From positions 1 through 24,884 of IMG/VR virus record IMGVR_UViG_3300021963_000619: 24,884 bases of DNA; one strand, given 5' to 3'. Shown in pieces: positions 12,581 through 19,189 of the stretch. The stretch is from a virus. Within the stretch, counting starts at the first letter, position 1, and the number at the start of each line of letters is the position of its first letter. Made by a program: the position numbers and the translations under genes. The notes below the pieces were generated by a model. It did not search any database and was not told where the DNA came from. It saw only the letters and a list, made by a program, of their open reading frames with translations.

Positions 12581-13291
12581 ATGCAAATCAAGAATTGGAA
12601 GAAGTTTCAGCACTTTAAAGACCGCAAACCACCTTGGGTAAAACTCTACAGGGATGTTTTAGACGATCTTGAGTGGTATGAATTAGACCCACTTGCTAGC
12701 AAGGTGCTAGTAATGTGCTGGCTTATTGCTAGCGAGGATGATGGCAAATTGCCACCAGCAAAAACTCTTGCATTTAGGCTAAGGATGACAGAAAAGCAAA
12801 CTATTGATTGCTTAAACAAGTTGTCTCACTGGCTGGAACAAGATGATATCAGCGTGATATCAGAACGATATCAAAGTGATAGTCTAGAGACAGAGACAGA
12901 GACAGAGACAGAGAAAGAGGTAGAGACAAAACAAAGAACAAAAGGCTCACGCCTTTCTGCTGATTGGGTTTTACCAAAAGAATGGGCAGATTGGGCAAGA
13001 CAGGAAAGACCTGATTTGGATTTGCGGAGTGTGGGTGAGCAGTTTCGAGACTACTGGAGTGCAAAAGCTGGTTCAGGCGCAACAAAACTGGATTGGCAAG
13101 CCACATGGAGGAATTGGGTTCGAAATCAGAAACAGTCTTACAAGCCTGTGGACATTGCAAGGGTAACAGTGCCTTCAAGCTCACAGCGTGACCCTGCGCT
13201 TGTCAAGCTGGATGAGGATAGGCTGAAGACTGCACCACCAAACCCTGAAGTTTTAGCCAAAATCAGGGCAGTTTTAGGGAAAACAGCATGA
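12581..13291 (+). CDS. Replication initiation/replisome organizer protein (lambda O/DnaT-like)
   Basis: The 236-residue product begins MQIKNWKKFQHFKDRKPPWVKLYRD and has a winged-helix-like N-terminal domain to about residue 88 (SKVLVMCWLIAS, LAFRLRMTEKQTIDCLNKLSHWL). A low-complexity Glu-Thr linker follows at 101-117, then a C-terminal domain with WADWARQERPDL...FRDYWSAKAGSG...LDWQATWRNWV. This two-domain pattern is well known in phage replication proteins that bind the origin and load the host helicase. The gene carries the 11-bp iterons and the purine tract in its linker region. No strong ribosome site precedes the ATG, and the gene lies directly behind the structured leader. Confidence 0.85.
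   Translation: MQIKNWKKFQHFKDRKPPWVKLYRDVLDDLEWYELDPLASKVLVMCWLIASEDDGKLPPAKTLAFRLRMTEKQTIDCLNKLSHWLEQDDISVISERYQSDSLETETETETEKEVETKQRTKGSRLSADWVLPKEWADWARQERPDLDLRSVGEQFRDYWSAKAGSGATKLDWQATWRNWVRNQKQSYKPVDIARVTVPSSSQRDPALVKLDEDRLKTAPPNPEVLAKIRAVLGKTA
12844..12887 (+). repeat. 11-bp iterons (TGATATCAGCG type), candidate replication origin
   Basis: Four units start at 12844, 12855, 12866 and 12877: TGATATCAGCG, TGATATCAGAA, CGATATCAAAG and the weaker TGATAGTCTAG. The first three each hold the palindrome GATATC. Spacing is exactly 11 bp, about one helical turn. Because 11 is not a multiple of three, the repeats are read in different frames and do not repeat the protein sequence, so selection must act on the DNA. 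Confidence 0.7.
12886..12927 (+). repeat. Purine-rich AGAGAC hexamer tract beside the iterons
   Basis: Four perfect AGAGAC units at 12886-12909, then AGAGAA, AGAGGT and one more AGAGAC, seven units in all. It is almost pure purine on the + strand and encodes the Glu-Thr linker of the replication protein. A strand-asymmetric tract directly after iterons is the arrangement of lambda-type origins. Confidence 0.75.
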
Positions 13292-13542
13292 TTCAAAAAC
13301 AAAATGCTCTTTTTGAAAAACTTGAAGAATCCTTTAGAGATGAGTGGAAAAATATGCCTGAATATGTGCAAGAAGATTTAACACCTTACAGAACAATCAA
13401 TGTCAGATTTAGAAATGCAGAAGATGTGGCAATTTTTGAACATTTGATGCAACAAAAAATTACTGAAAAACAAAAAACAATTTGGTTTCCTTTTGCCGAG
13501 CCTAGAATTGCATCAATTTACAGGTATGTAGATGAATCCTGA
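13288..13542 (+). CDS. Conserved hypothetical beside the glycosyltransferase, 84 aa
   Basis: ATGA-coupled to the replication gene. The product carries WKNMPEYVQEDLTPYRTINVRF, then RNAEDVAIFEHLMQQKITEKQKTIWFP and ends YVDES. The MPEYVQEDLxPYRTIxVxF and QKxTxKxKxIWFP blocks are familiar from small phage proteins that lie next to TAGT-type glycosyltransferases, as here (11-bp overlap). It may be a partner of that enzyme. No catalytic residues can be assigned. Confidence 0.8.
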   Translation: MIQKQNALFEKLEESFRDEWKNMPEYVQEDLTPYRTINVRFRNAEDVAIFEHLMQQKITEKQKTIWFPFAEPRIASIYRYVDES

Positions 13543-14401
13543 TTATCCAATTTACATTGTTTCTAAAGGTCGTTGGGAATCAAGGTTAACAAGCAAAGCA
13601 TTGGAGCGCATCAATGTGTCATACAAAATTATTGTTGAAGAACAAGAAAAAGATTTGTATGCCAGCGTGATTTCGAAAGACAAAATTTTGGTCTTGCCAA
13701 AAAATTATTTGCAAGAATATGAAACTTGTGATGAGTTGGGCAACACCAAGGGCGTGGGGCCGGGGGCGGCTCGCAACTTTGCTTGGCAACATTCCATTGA
13801 AATGGGTGCAAAACGCCATTGGGTCATGGATGACAACATCGCATCATTTAACCGCCTTAACCGCAATTTAATGTGCAAAGTAAGTTCTGGAACAATTTTT
13901 AGGGCATCTGAAGATTTTGTAGACCGATATGAAAATGTGGCAATTGCTGGATTTAACTATGATTTCTTTGCCAAAGCCAAAGAACAAATACCACCATTTG
14001 TGTTGAATACTCGCATTTACTCATTGCTTTTAATTAAAAATGATTTGCCATTCAGGTGGCGTGGTAGATATAACGAAGATACTGACCTATCATTGCGTGT
14101 CCTTAAAGCTGGTATGTGTACTGTTCAATTTAATGCGTTTTTGCAAGAGAAGGCTACAACACAAACATTAAAAGGTGGTAACACTGATGAGTTTTATGCT
14201 AAAGAAGGAACATTACCAAAATCACAAATGATTGCTGATTTGCACCCCGATGTGGCTAAAGTAGTTTGGAGATTTAATCGTTGGCATCATCATGTGGATT
14301 ACAGGGCGTTTAAAAAAAACAAGTTACAAAGAATTAAAAATATTTATATTCCTGATGTTGTTAACAATTTTGGTATGAAACTTGTGGAAATACAAAAATG
14401 A
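13532..14401 (+). CDS. TAGT-like (TET-associated) glycosyltransferase
   Basis: The 289-residue product starts NPDYPIYIVSKGRWESRLTSK, typical of the phage GT-A-fold family associated with TET/JBP dioxygenases. It has GVGPGAARNFAW (74-85), HWVMDDN with the likely metal-binding Asp-Asp at 100-101, and RYNEDTDLSLRVL (179-191) with the probable catalytic acid. It should transfer a sugar to an acceptor; in the named family the acceptor is a modified base in phage DNA. No TET/JBP dioxygenase is seen in this window, so either it lies elsewhere in the genome or the acceptor differs. The short ATGA overlap with the next gene marks one operon. Confidence 0.8.
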   Translation: MNPDYPIYIVSKGRWESRLTSKALERINVSYKIIVEEQEKDLYASVISKDKILVLPKNYLQEYETCDELGNTKGVGPGAARNFAWQHSIEMGAKRHWVMDDNIASFNRLNRNLMCKVSSGTIFRASEDFVDRYENVAIAGFNYDFFAKAKEQIPPFVLNTRIYSLLLIKNDLPFRWRGRYNEDTDLSLRVLKAGMCTVQFNAFLQEKATTQTLKGGNTDEFYAKEGTLPKSQMIADLHPDVAKVVWRFNRWHHHVDYRAFKKNKLQRIKNIYIPDVVNNFGMKLVEIQK

Positions 14402-14667
14402 CAAAAGAACAAGCACACCGCCTTTTGGATGAGGTCAAAGATGGGAACAGTTATCTATCTATCAAACGCATCACAGAAGCCTTGTGGCTCACAGGGGATG
14501 CGTTACGACCTGTACCAATCCACTCTAGACCATTTAGTGAAGATGGCATCAACGAATGGATGGAAAGCACACGCATGGCACAGAGCACAGGAACTGGAAC
14601 AGCATCCATTGGGAATTTTCAAGGGAATCAGTCAGGAATTAACGAAAATAATGAAAGCACAAAATGA
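14398..14667 (+). CDS. Small hypothetical with possible DNA-binding start, 89 aa
   Basis: ATGA overlap with the glycosyltransferase gene and 4-bp overlap with the next. The N-terminal part, KEQAHRLLDEVKDG, YLSIKRITEALWLTGD, looks like a short helix-turn-helix; the C-terminal third is Ser/Thr/Gly/Asn-rich and probably disordered. No family can be named with confidence. Confidence 0.7.
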   Translation: MTKEQAHRLLDEVKDGNSYLSIKRITEALWLTGDALRPVPIHSRPFSEDGINEWMESTRMAQSTGTGTASIGNFQGNQSGINENNESTK

Positions 14668-15458
14668 ATCCATTTCTGATAAATGAACCTACTTGCATCA
14701 GTTTTTCGGGTGGCAGGACATCAGCTTATATGCTTTACAGGGTCTTAGAAGCTCACCAAATGAGCCTACCAAATGAAACCTTTGTCATTTTTTGCAACAC
14801 AGGAAAAGAACACGAGTCAACTCTAAAATTTGTCAACGAATGCCAAAAGCGGTGGAATATTCCCATCTATTGGCTTGAATTCACAAGAAATACCGATAAA
14901 TTCGTAGAAGTCACTTACGAAACCGCATCCAGAGATGGTGAGCCTTTTGCTGAATTGATTAAACAAAAATCATTTTTGCCCAACTCAGTTATGCGATTTT
15001 GCACAACAGAACTAAAAATTAACCCAATTACTCGTTTTATGAAATCTAAAGGGTTTGAGGAATTTCAGACATTGGCAGGGATTCGTGCTGATGAACCTAA
15101 GCGAGTTGGAAAACTCAGGGAAACAGTCCATGCGCCTTTAGCATTGGCAGGGGTCACACAATCCGATGTCCAGCAGTTTTGGAAATCAAATGATTTTGAC
15201 CTTGGACTACAATTTGTTGACAAAATCACCCCTCTTGGAAACTGCGATTTGTGCTTTATGAAGGGCGCACATCAGCTAATGTCAATCATTCAGCATGAGC
15301 CAAACAGGGCTACTTGGTGGGCAAAACAAGAAGAAATCATTGGCGGCAGATTTTCAAAAGACCGCCCAACTTATGCGGCAATGAAACAATTTGGCAAAGA
15401 CCAAATAGATATGTTTGACGCTACAGAAGAAACAATAGCCTGTTTCTGCGGAGACTAA
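14664..15458 (+). CDS. PP-loop ATP pyrophosphatase, PAPS reductase/DndC-like
   Basis: The 264-residue product opens with CISFSGGRTSAYML, whose SGGRTS (15-20) is the PP-loop of the adenine-nucleotide alpha-hydrolase superfamily. VIFCNTGKEHESTL and GIRADEPKR (139-147) are further family marks. Cysteines at 113, 194, 197 (CDLC), 260 and 262 could hold an iron-sulfur cluster. The family activates a substrate by adenylation or reduces PAPS; phage members often sit with DNA-modification genes. It follows a DNA-glycosyltransferase-like gene, so a role in base or backbone modification is possible, but sulfur metabolism is equally allowed by the sequence. Confidence 0.8.
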   Translation: MNPFLINEPTCISFSGGRTSAYMLYRVLEAHQMSLPNETFVIFCNTGKEHESTLKFVNECQKRWNIPIYWLEFTRNTDKFVEVTYETASRDGEPFAELIKQKSFLPNSVMRFCTTELKINPITRFMKSKGFEEFQTLAGIRADEPKRVGKLRETVHAPLALAGVTQSDVQQFWKSNDFDLGLQFVDKITPLGNCDLCFMKGAHQLMSIIQHEPNRATWWAKQEEIIGGRFSKDRPTYAAMKQFGKDQIDMFDATEETIACFCGD

Positions 15459-15462
15459 CTAT

Positions 15463-15942
15463 ATGATTTATATAGGAATCGACCCGGGCGCAGTCTCAGG
15501 CGCATTGGGTGCAGTAGACCATGATGGCAATTACCTAGAAGCATTTGACATTGAGCACAAGGACAAGCACATACTAGCCCTTGTATTCAAGAGTCGAATC
15601 CTATCCATTGTTGACCCAAAGGAAGGCGCAGAAATCTGCATGGAACAGGTGCATAGTATGCCAAACCAAGGGGTTAGTAGTACTTTCACTTTTGGTCGGG
15701 CAGTAGGGGTTATTTCAGCGGTTTGCGAATTGACCCGTTACCCGGTGCATTTAGTCACCCCACAACGCTGGAAAAAGCATTTTCACCTTACCGCTGACAA
15801 AAGTGAATCGTTGGACATGGCTCGCTACTTATGGCCTGAAGCCAAGCTAAAGCGCAAAAAGGACATAAACAAAGCGGAAGCCCTATTGATTGCAGAGTAC
15901 CTAAGGCACACCCTACATGGCGCACAAAAAGCACCCGAATAA
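15463..15942 (+). CDS. RuvC-like Holliday junction resolvase
   Basis: Starts at ATG 15463 with GGAG about nine bases upstream. The 159-residue product has IGIDPGAVSGALGAV (Asp7), the second acidic strand ICMEQVHS (Glu61), the DNA-contact region VTPQRWKKHF (98-107) and KDINKAEALLIAEYL (133-147). This is the RNase H-fold order of RuvC-type resolvases. The last acidic position appears as Glu139 (with Asp134 nearby) where Asp is more common. It would cut branched DNA before packaging and suits the neighbouring recombination genes. Confidence 0.9.
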   Translation: MIYIGIDPGAVSGALGAVDHDGNYLEAFDIEHKDKHILALVFKSRILSIVDPKEGAEICMEQVHSMPNQGVSSTFTFGRAVGVISAVCELTRYPVHLVTPQRWKKHFHLTADKSESLDMARYLWPEAKLKRKKDINKAEALLIAEYLRHTLHGAQKAPE

Positions 15943-16126
15943 CATTTATTTGACGCTAACCAGTGACGAAATGTTGATTCTGAAAACACTGGGTGATGGC
16001 AGGGATCAAGTGGGCGCACGGGTAGCCCTTCAATGGGCTAGTCACTTTTACAATCTAGGCTTAAGGCCTGAATACGATATCAACCACATTGGGCTATGCT
16101 TGATAGCCGATAATGATATCGATTAA
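15917..16126 (+). CDS. Small hypothetical at the end of the rightward operon, 69 aa
   Basis: Overlaps the resolvase end by 26 bp. The product begins MAHKKHPNNIYLTLTSDEM, then LILKTLGDGRDQVGARVALQWA and a C-terminal helical part. A basic start, a short strand and two helices recall small ribbon-helix-helix proteins, but this is weak. A hairpin GGCTAT/ATAGCC (16092-16108) lies in its last codons. Confidence 0.65.
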   Translation: MAHKKHPNNIYLTLTSDEMLILKTLGDGRDQVGARVALQWASHFYNLGLRPEYDINHIGLCLIADNDID

Positions 16127-16157
16127 ACGGGTTTAAAAGCCCCTAGAATCGATTTTC
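16118..16157 (+). terminator. Possible rightward terminator at the operon end
   Basis: ATCGATT (16118-16124) pairs with AATCGAT (16147-16153), with GGG/CCC inside, followed by TTTTC. It spans the stop codon of the last rightward gene. The long interior loop makes it a weak terminator. Confidence 0.35.
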
Positions 16158-16191
16158 ATATGCCAGTCTATGGTAGGGTATAGGTAGGCGT

Positions 16192-16219
16192 AAAAAAAGC
16201 CCCGAAGGGCTTAATTTTG
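16192..16219. terminator. Bidirectional terminator, AAGCCC/GGGCTT
   Basis: AAGCCC (16197-16202), loop CGAA, GGGCTT (16207-16212). AATTTT follows on the + strand. On the minus strand the loop reads TTCG and seven Ts follow. It lies between convergent operons, and the minus-strand T run is the stronger. Confidence 0.8.
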
Positions 16220-16243
16220 AAAAGTACTCACTAACTTGGTAGG

Positions 16244-16269
16244 CAATAAAAAACCGCCCGAAGGCGGTT
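16244..16269 (-). terminator. Leftward terminator with UUCG loop
   Basis: On the minus strand AACCGCC (16269-16263), loop TTCG, GGCGGTT (16258-16252), then TTTTATTG. It ends the leftward accessory cluster. CACTAAC (16229-16235) and GTTAGTG (16274-16280) form an outer inverted repeat around it. Confidence 0.85.
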
Positions 16270-16289
16270 GAATGTTAGTGGCTACTAAC

Positions 16290-16544
16290 TTATTCTTGAA
16301 TATAAAACTCACCATTGCCCATGTGGATATGATATTTGCCATGCTTATCGTAAAAATTTATTCGCTTAGGCTTACCACCATATTGCTTAATTTGATTAGC
16401 TTTGATTGGTCGGGTTGCCATGTCAACAGAATTTGATACATGGGCATCACGACAGGCTCGGTTTGCAAACCCTATGACATACCATGTATTAACAAAGCCA
16501 ACGCTAGTCGGGCTTGCATAATGATTTTTTGCGGCATAAAACAT
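16290..16544 (-). CDS. Accessory hypothetical, 84 aa
   Basis: ATG 16544 is chosen because AAAGGTG ends six bases before it; a GTG nine bases upstream lies within that site. The product MFYAAKNHYASPTSVGFVNT... contains WYVIGFANRACRDAHVSN and ends NGEFYIQE. It looks like a compact, basic, aromatic-rich domain. No family recognised. It is the last gene of the leftward accessory cluster, just before the UUCG terminators. Confidence 0.75.
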   Translation of the reverse strand: MFYAAKNHYASPTSVGFVNTWYVIGFANRACRDAHVSNSVDMATRPIKANQIKQYGGKPKRINFYDKHGKYHIHMGNGEFYIQE

Positions 16545-16556
16545 TTTTAACACCTT

Positions 16557-16790
16557 TCAACAAAATGTATCAATTTGATAAGATGGATATTGCCCTGTGA
16601 TTTTGACAACAGGTGTTCTACCATTGTTTGAAAACGCATGGTAAATGTTGCGTTTAAACGCTTTCAAACCTTTGCGATTTTGTTTAAATACCCACCTTTG
16701 CGAATCGTGCCATACATCAACAGTGCCTCGTTTGTGGTCGGCATAGTATTTAAAATTACCAGCTTTTGCGTGAAATATCAAATCTAACAT
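16557..16790 (-). CDS. Accessory hypothetical, 77 aa
   Basis: ATG 16790 follows AAAGGTG by six bases, with a leader nearly identical to the next gene. The basic product (MLDLIFHAKAGNFKYYADHK, then RWVFKQNRKGLKAFKRNIYHAF) is rich in Lys and aromatics and ends in Cys. It may bind nucleic acid. No family recognised. Confidence 0.7.
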   Translation of the reverse strand: MLDLIFHAKAGNFKYYADHKRGTVDVWHDSQRWVFKQNRKGLKAFKRNIYHAFSNNGRTPVVKITGQYPSYQIDTFC

Positions 16791-16849
16791 TTTCAACACC
16801 TTTCATTTTCTGAGAATAATTTTCAAAATTAGAGCAATTGTGGCGTATA

Positions 16850-17023
16850 TCAAGGGTTTCCCCTTACTTTAGACAATGCGTTTTCTTTGCATTGATTTAT
16901 TATTTCAGCGGGTAACCCGCTTGATAATTCGATTGCAAGTGAAATAGCCCTTTTGCTTTGTTCATCGCTGGGAGCGACAATGGCTAATACTAGGGCTTGA
17001 GTAAATGCTTCTATTTGTGTCAT
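16850..17023 (-). CDS. Small helical phage protein, 57 aa
   Basis: The start at 17023 has GGGGG five bases upstream. The product MTQIEAFTQALVLAIVAPSD followed by EQSKRAISLAIELSSGLPAE is a pattern I know from many phages (MTQxEALTQALxLAxxAPSDEQxxxAxxLA). It is helical and acidic, with no assigned function. It is preceded by the 27-residue membrane gene whose stop is one base before its ATG. Confidence 0.8.
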   Translation of the reverse strand: MTQIEAFTQALVLAIVAPSDEQSKRAISLAIELSSGLPAEIINQCKENALSKVRGNP

Positions 17024-17024
17024 A

Positions 17025-17108
17025 TTACCCCCACAATGCAATAATGAACATTAAACACACAAAGCCCGTTAAGCTCACGCCTACAATAATTTGATCGATT
17101 TTTTCCAT
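17025..17108 (-). CDS. 27-residue membrane microprotein
   Basis: ATG 17108-17106, TAA 17027-17025. The product MEKIDQIIVGVSLTG then FVCLMFIIALWG is one membrane helix. GGGGCTTAACC precedes the ATG and overlaps the end of the upstream gene; the next gene's ATG lies one base after this stop. Position and hydrophobic pattern support it, length does not. Confidence 0.55.
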   Translation of the reverse strand: MEKIDQIIVGVSLTGFVCLMFIIALWG

Positions 17109-17110
17109 GG

Positions 17111-17350
17111 TTAAGCCCCCAAAGCTTTTAATTCTGCTTTTAAGGCTTTAGCCTTTTCGCCCCTAAAGCTTGAAGCATTGGACAAAAAATAGAGAATGAT
17201 CGATCTAGCATTATCAAAGCCATATTTATCATTTATAGAATCTAATTCAAGCATGGCATCAAGATAGGGTTTGGCCGCATAATTTACTTTTACCCATTCT
17301 TTTTTGATATCCAAAGCGATAGCACGAATTGAGCGTTTTTCTTTTGACAT
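17111..17350 (-). CDS. Conserved small phage protein, 79 aa
   Basis: ATG 17350 behind ATAGGTGT. The product SIRAIALDIKKEWVKVNYAA, then KPYLDAMLELDSINDKYGFD, SIILYFLSNASSFRGEKAK and ALKAELKALGA matches a frequent phage pattern (IRxIAxxI...W..V.YxAxPYLxAM..LxSIxDxYGxDxAxxIVxYFLSNAxxFRG). It is helical and without known function. Confidence 0.85.
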   Translation of the reverse strand: MSKEKRSIRAIALDIKKEWVKVNYAAKPYLDAMLELDSINDKYGFDNARSIILYFLSNASSFRGEKAKALKAELKALGA

Positions 17351-17405
17351 AGTGACACCTATTAGTTGATTGATTGAAAACCCTAGATTGTGAAAACCTA
17401 GGCCA

Positions 17406-17429
17406 CTAACCCCTAAAAATAAGGGTTAG
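17406..17429. repeat. Hairpin CTAACCC/GGGTTAG after the Gp88-like gene
   Basis: Seven-bp perfect stem (17406-17412 with 17423-17429) with a 10-base AT-rich loop, in the 90-bp gap between two leftward genes. There is no T run on the transcribed strand, so it may be an RNA processing or stability element rather than a terminator. Confidence 0.4.
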
Positions 17430-17440
17430 CAGTCTATGCT

Positions 17441-18088
17441 TTAAGCCGCTTTGAGTATTTTTATAACTTTTTGCATTTTTTGGCCATGGGCTGGATATGC
17501 GATAACTTTTACTTTTTTGTCCCAGCATGCCCTACACCCCGAGCATTTCCCAGCATTCTCATATGCGCGGCATAGTGTCATAGCCTTAGTGGTTTGAGTA
17601 GGATCGGCTACGATAACCGATCCATGTAGACCCTTAGTGAATTCACCGTTGATCGAATCGCTCGAAAATCGTACGGATACATTCGGCAATTCACCCATGG
17701 TTTTTAAGACTAAAGCGAATTTCGGGAATTTATGCATGCGAGTAGGTAGCCAATGCTTGCACCATGGTGTCAATCGCATAATCTCTAGAATTTTCTCGGC
17801 TAAGCCTAGGGTGTACATGTCCCCCGAATCAAACCATCGAAAAAACCGATCATTCTCTAAAGCTTTGACCATATCGGATACCCAATCGAATCTCTGCCAA
17901 TCGCTTTGATTCGAAATTCTAGGGGCTTTTACATTCGGATAACGATAATTACCCGTAGTGGCATAACACCTCGAACAAGCATCAACAAGTACACCGGGAG
18001 AAGCGATAGACCCCGGACAAGTGTCTAAAGCTTGCAAAGACCATGAGCGAATACCGTCAAGCTTTGATGTAACAGAGATTTTTATCAT
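17441..18088 (-). CDS. Gp88-family phage protein
   Basis: The 215-residue product has DTCPGSIASPG (Cys24), ACSRCYATTGNYRYPNV (Cys38, Cys41), RFFRWFDSGDMYT (83-93), and a C-terminal cysteine group CRAYENAGKCSGCRACWD (Cys173, 182, 185, 188). The CPGS...CYA..G.Y..P.V and FRWFDSGD blocks match the Gp88-like family described in mycobacteriophages and others. The seven conserved cysteines suggest a metal or iron-sulfur site. The biochemical function is unknown to me. It overlaps the upstream gene by 4 bp. Confidence 0.8.
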   Translation of the reverse strand: MIKISVTSKLDGIRSWSLQALDTCPGSIASPGVLVDACSRCYATTGNYRYPNVKAPRISNQSDWQRFDWVSDMVKALENDRFFRWFDSGDMYTLGLAEKILEIMRLTPWCKHWLPTRMHKFPKFALVLKTMGELPNVSVRFSSDSINGEFTKGLHGSVIVADPTQTTKAMTLCRAYENAGKCSGCRACWDKKVKVIAYPAHGQKMQKVIKILKAA

Positions 18089-18360
18089 GCTACACCCCCA
18101 AAGCGATAGGTAGCATATGAGCGAATAGGGCTACGATTATTCGTGTGCTTTGTGGTTAGATCGATTTTATAGCCTAGGTTATGACAAGCAATATATAAAG
18201 TATTTAAATCGCAGTCTTCCTCAAGATATGCGCTCTTACCCCGGATATACGAGTAGGTAGAGATTTTATCGGCTATGCCTAGGTCGATAAGGGTTTGAAG
18301 CTTTACGGATACCCAGCCATGGCCCGGATCGGTGAAATAGTTAAGCTTGAGATTTTTCAT
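18085..18360 (-). CDS. Conserved small phage protein (DPGHGWVSV), 91 aa
   Basis: The start at 18360 follows GGGTGTCACA; a longer frame to 18387 would swallow this site. The product contains YFTDPGHGWVSVKLQTLIDL, ISTYSYIRGKSAYLEEDCDL and ends YATYRFGGVA. The DPGHGWxxV...YSYxRGxxxYLEEDCD pattern is widespread in phages without an assigned role. ATGA-coupled to the Gp88-like gene. Confidence 0.85.
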   Translation of the reverse strand: MKNLKLNYFTDPGHGWVSVKLQTLIDLGIADKISTYSYIRGKSAYLEEDCDLNTLYIACHNLGYKIDLTTKHTNNRSPIRSYATYRFGGVA

Positions 18361-18391
18361 TGTGACACCCATCAAAAAAGTTAACAAAAAT

Positions 18392-18607
18392 TTAAGCTTG
18401 TTTTAAAGCTTTGTATGATCCAAATTTTGCCACTGCTTTAGCAGTCTCAAAACCATAATAACCCCATACGGTGTCATTAGATTCTGTAAACTCTACCCTA
18501 TAACAGTTTCGGCCTTGAGTGTCTTTTGATTTAAACAATGCACCGATCAAATCAGAACCGTTATAAATTTGCCACAAATCAGGTTGCAGTTTTTTAATTT
18601 TGTTCAT
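18392..18607 (-). CDS. Accessory hypothetical, 71 aa
   Basis: ATG 18607 behind AATAGGTGTTGAT. The product MNKIKKLQPDLWQIYNGSDL, then IGALFKSKDTQGRNCYRVEF, TVWGYYGFETAKAVAKFGSY looks like a small beta-rich domain with a C-terminal helix. The FETAKAVAKFGSY end recalls small single-domain phage proteins. Function unknown. Confidence 0.75.
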   Translation of the reverse strand: MNKIKKLQPDLWQIYNGSDLIGALFKSKDTQGRNCYRVEFTESNDTVWGYYGFETAKAVAKFGSYKALKQA

Positions 18608-18618
18608 ATCAACACCTA

Positions 18619-18834
18619 TTAAATTGAAATTGTTTTGTTGTTTAGCTTGTAATGCGTAAACCCGTTAGATTTAAGCCATTCAAGTGCTTTAGGTATCAGG
18701 GTATCAAGATCATGGTTTCGGCAGTAGAAGGCCTGTTTAATGTCCCTACGGTAGCTTATCGAAGCCCATATACTGCCGATATCCCCTTCAATGTTAACTA
18801 AGTTAGATATCTCAATTGTTGCGGTTTTTTTCAT
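18619..18834 (-). CDS. First gene of the leftward accessory cluster, 71 aa
   Basis: The start is taken at 18834 (MKKTATIEISNLVNIEGDIG), eight bases after GATAGGTGT. The rest, SIWASISYRRDIKQAFYCRN and ALEWLKSNGFTHYKLNNKTI, fits a small alpha/beta domain. No family recognised. It lies behind the palindrome at 18867-18889, so it is probably the promoter-proximal gene. Confidence 0.75.
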   Translation of the reverse strand: MKKTATIEISNLVNIEGDIGSIWASISYRRDIKQAFYCRNHDLDTLIPKALEWLKSNGFTHYKLNNKTISI

Positions 18835-18866
18835 ATCATTCACACCTATCAAAAAGTTATTGAAAA

Positions 18867-18889
18867 TATGGAATTTTCCGTATTCCATA
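18867..18889. promoter_or_regulatory. Perfect palindrome TATGGAAT-N7-ATTCCATA, candidate operator
   Basis: Eight-bp perfect arms 33 bp upstream of the first gene of the leftward accessory cluster. Just upstream on the minus strand is TGGCACGATTCTTCC, close to but not matching a sigma-54 site (CC in place of the -12 GC). The position fits an operator. Confidence 0.45.
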
Positions 18890-19105
18890 CCTTATATCAT
18901 GGAAGAATCGTGCCAGCTTCTGTAACCCGTTGATCTATATAGTAGCTCCAAAACCCTATGAACTGTAAAGTATTAAGAATGATATAACTAAATCAAGTTT
19001 TTATCCAGATTGATATTGTTTAAAGTAGTTTAGGTTAGTACCCTTTGAATGGTGCATAACCCCTTCTTATTGATACCGCATTATCATTATCATTTACACA
19101 ATGTT
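18890..19105. other. AT-rich gene-free stretch, part of the leftward control region
   Basis: No credible reading frame. On the minus strand TTGATT, 18 bp, TACTTT lies within it as a weak promoter candidate for the accessory cluster. Otherwise nothing recognisable. Confidence 0.4.
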
Positions 19106-19172
19106 AGTTGGTGCTTACTCCACGACCATTAAGTGAGTAAGTGCTTACTGGGTAGGTTAGTGAGTGCTTACT
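19106..19172. repeat. Three 14-bp repeats around AGTAAGTGCTTACT
   Basis: Units at 19106-19119 (AGTTGGTGCTTACT), 19136-19149 (AGTAAGTGCTTACT) and 19159-19172 (AGTGAGTGCTTACT). The middle copy is a perfect palindrome apart from its TG centre; the others keep the right half. Start-to-start spacing is 30 and 23 bp. Likely operator sites for a dimeric regulator. Confidence 0.6.
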
Positions 19173-19189
19173 TTGATGGGGGGGAGGGG

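Noticed and set aside
18905-18935. Sigma-54 promoter on the minus strand (TGGCACG-N4-TTCCA)
   Set aside because: The -12 GC is CC here, and no phage or activator context supports it.
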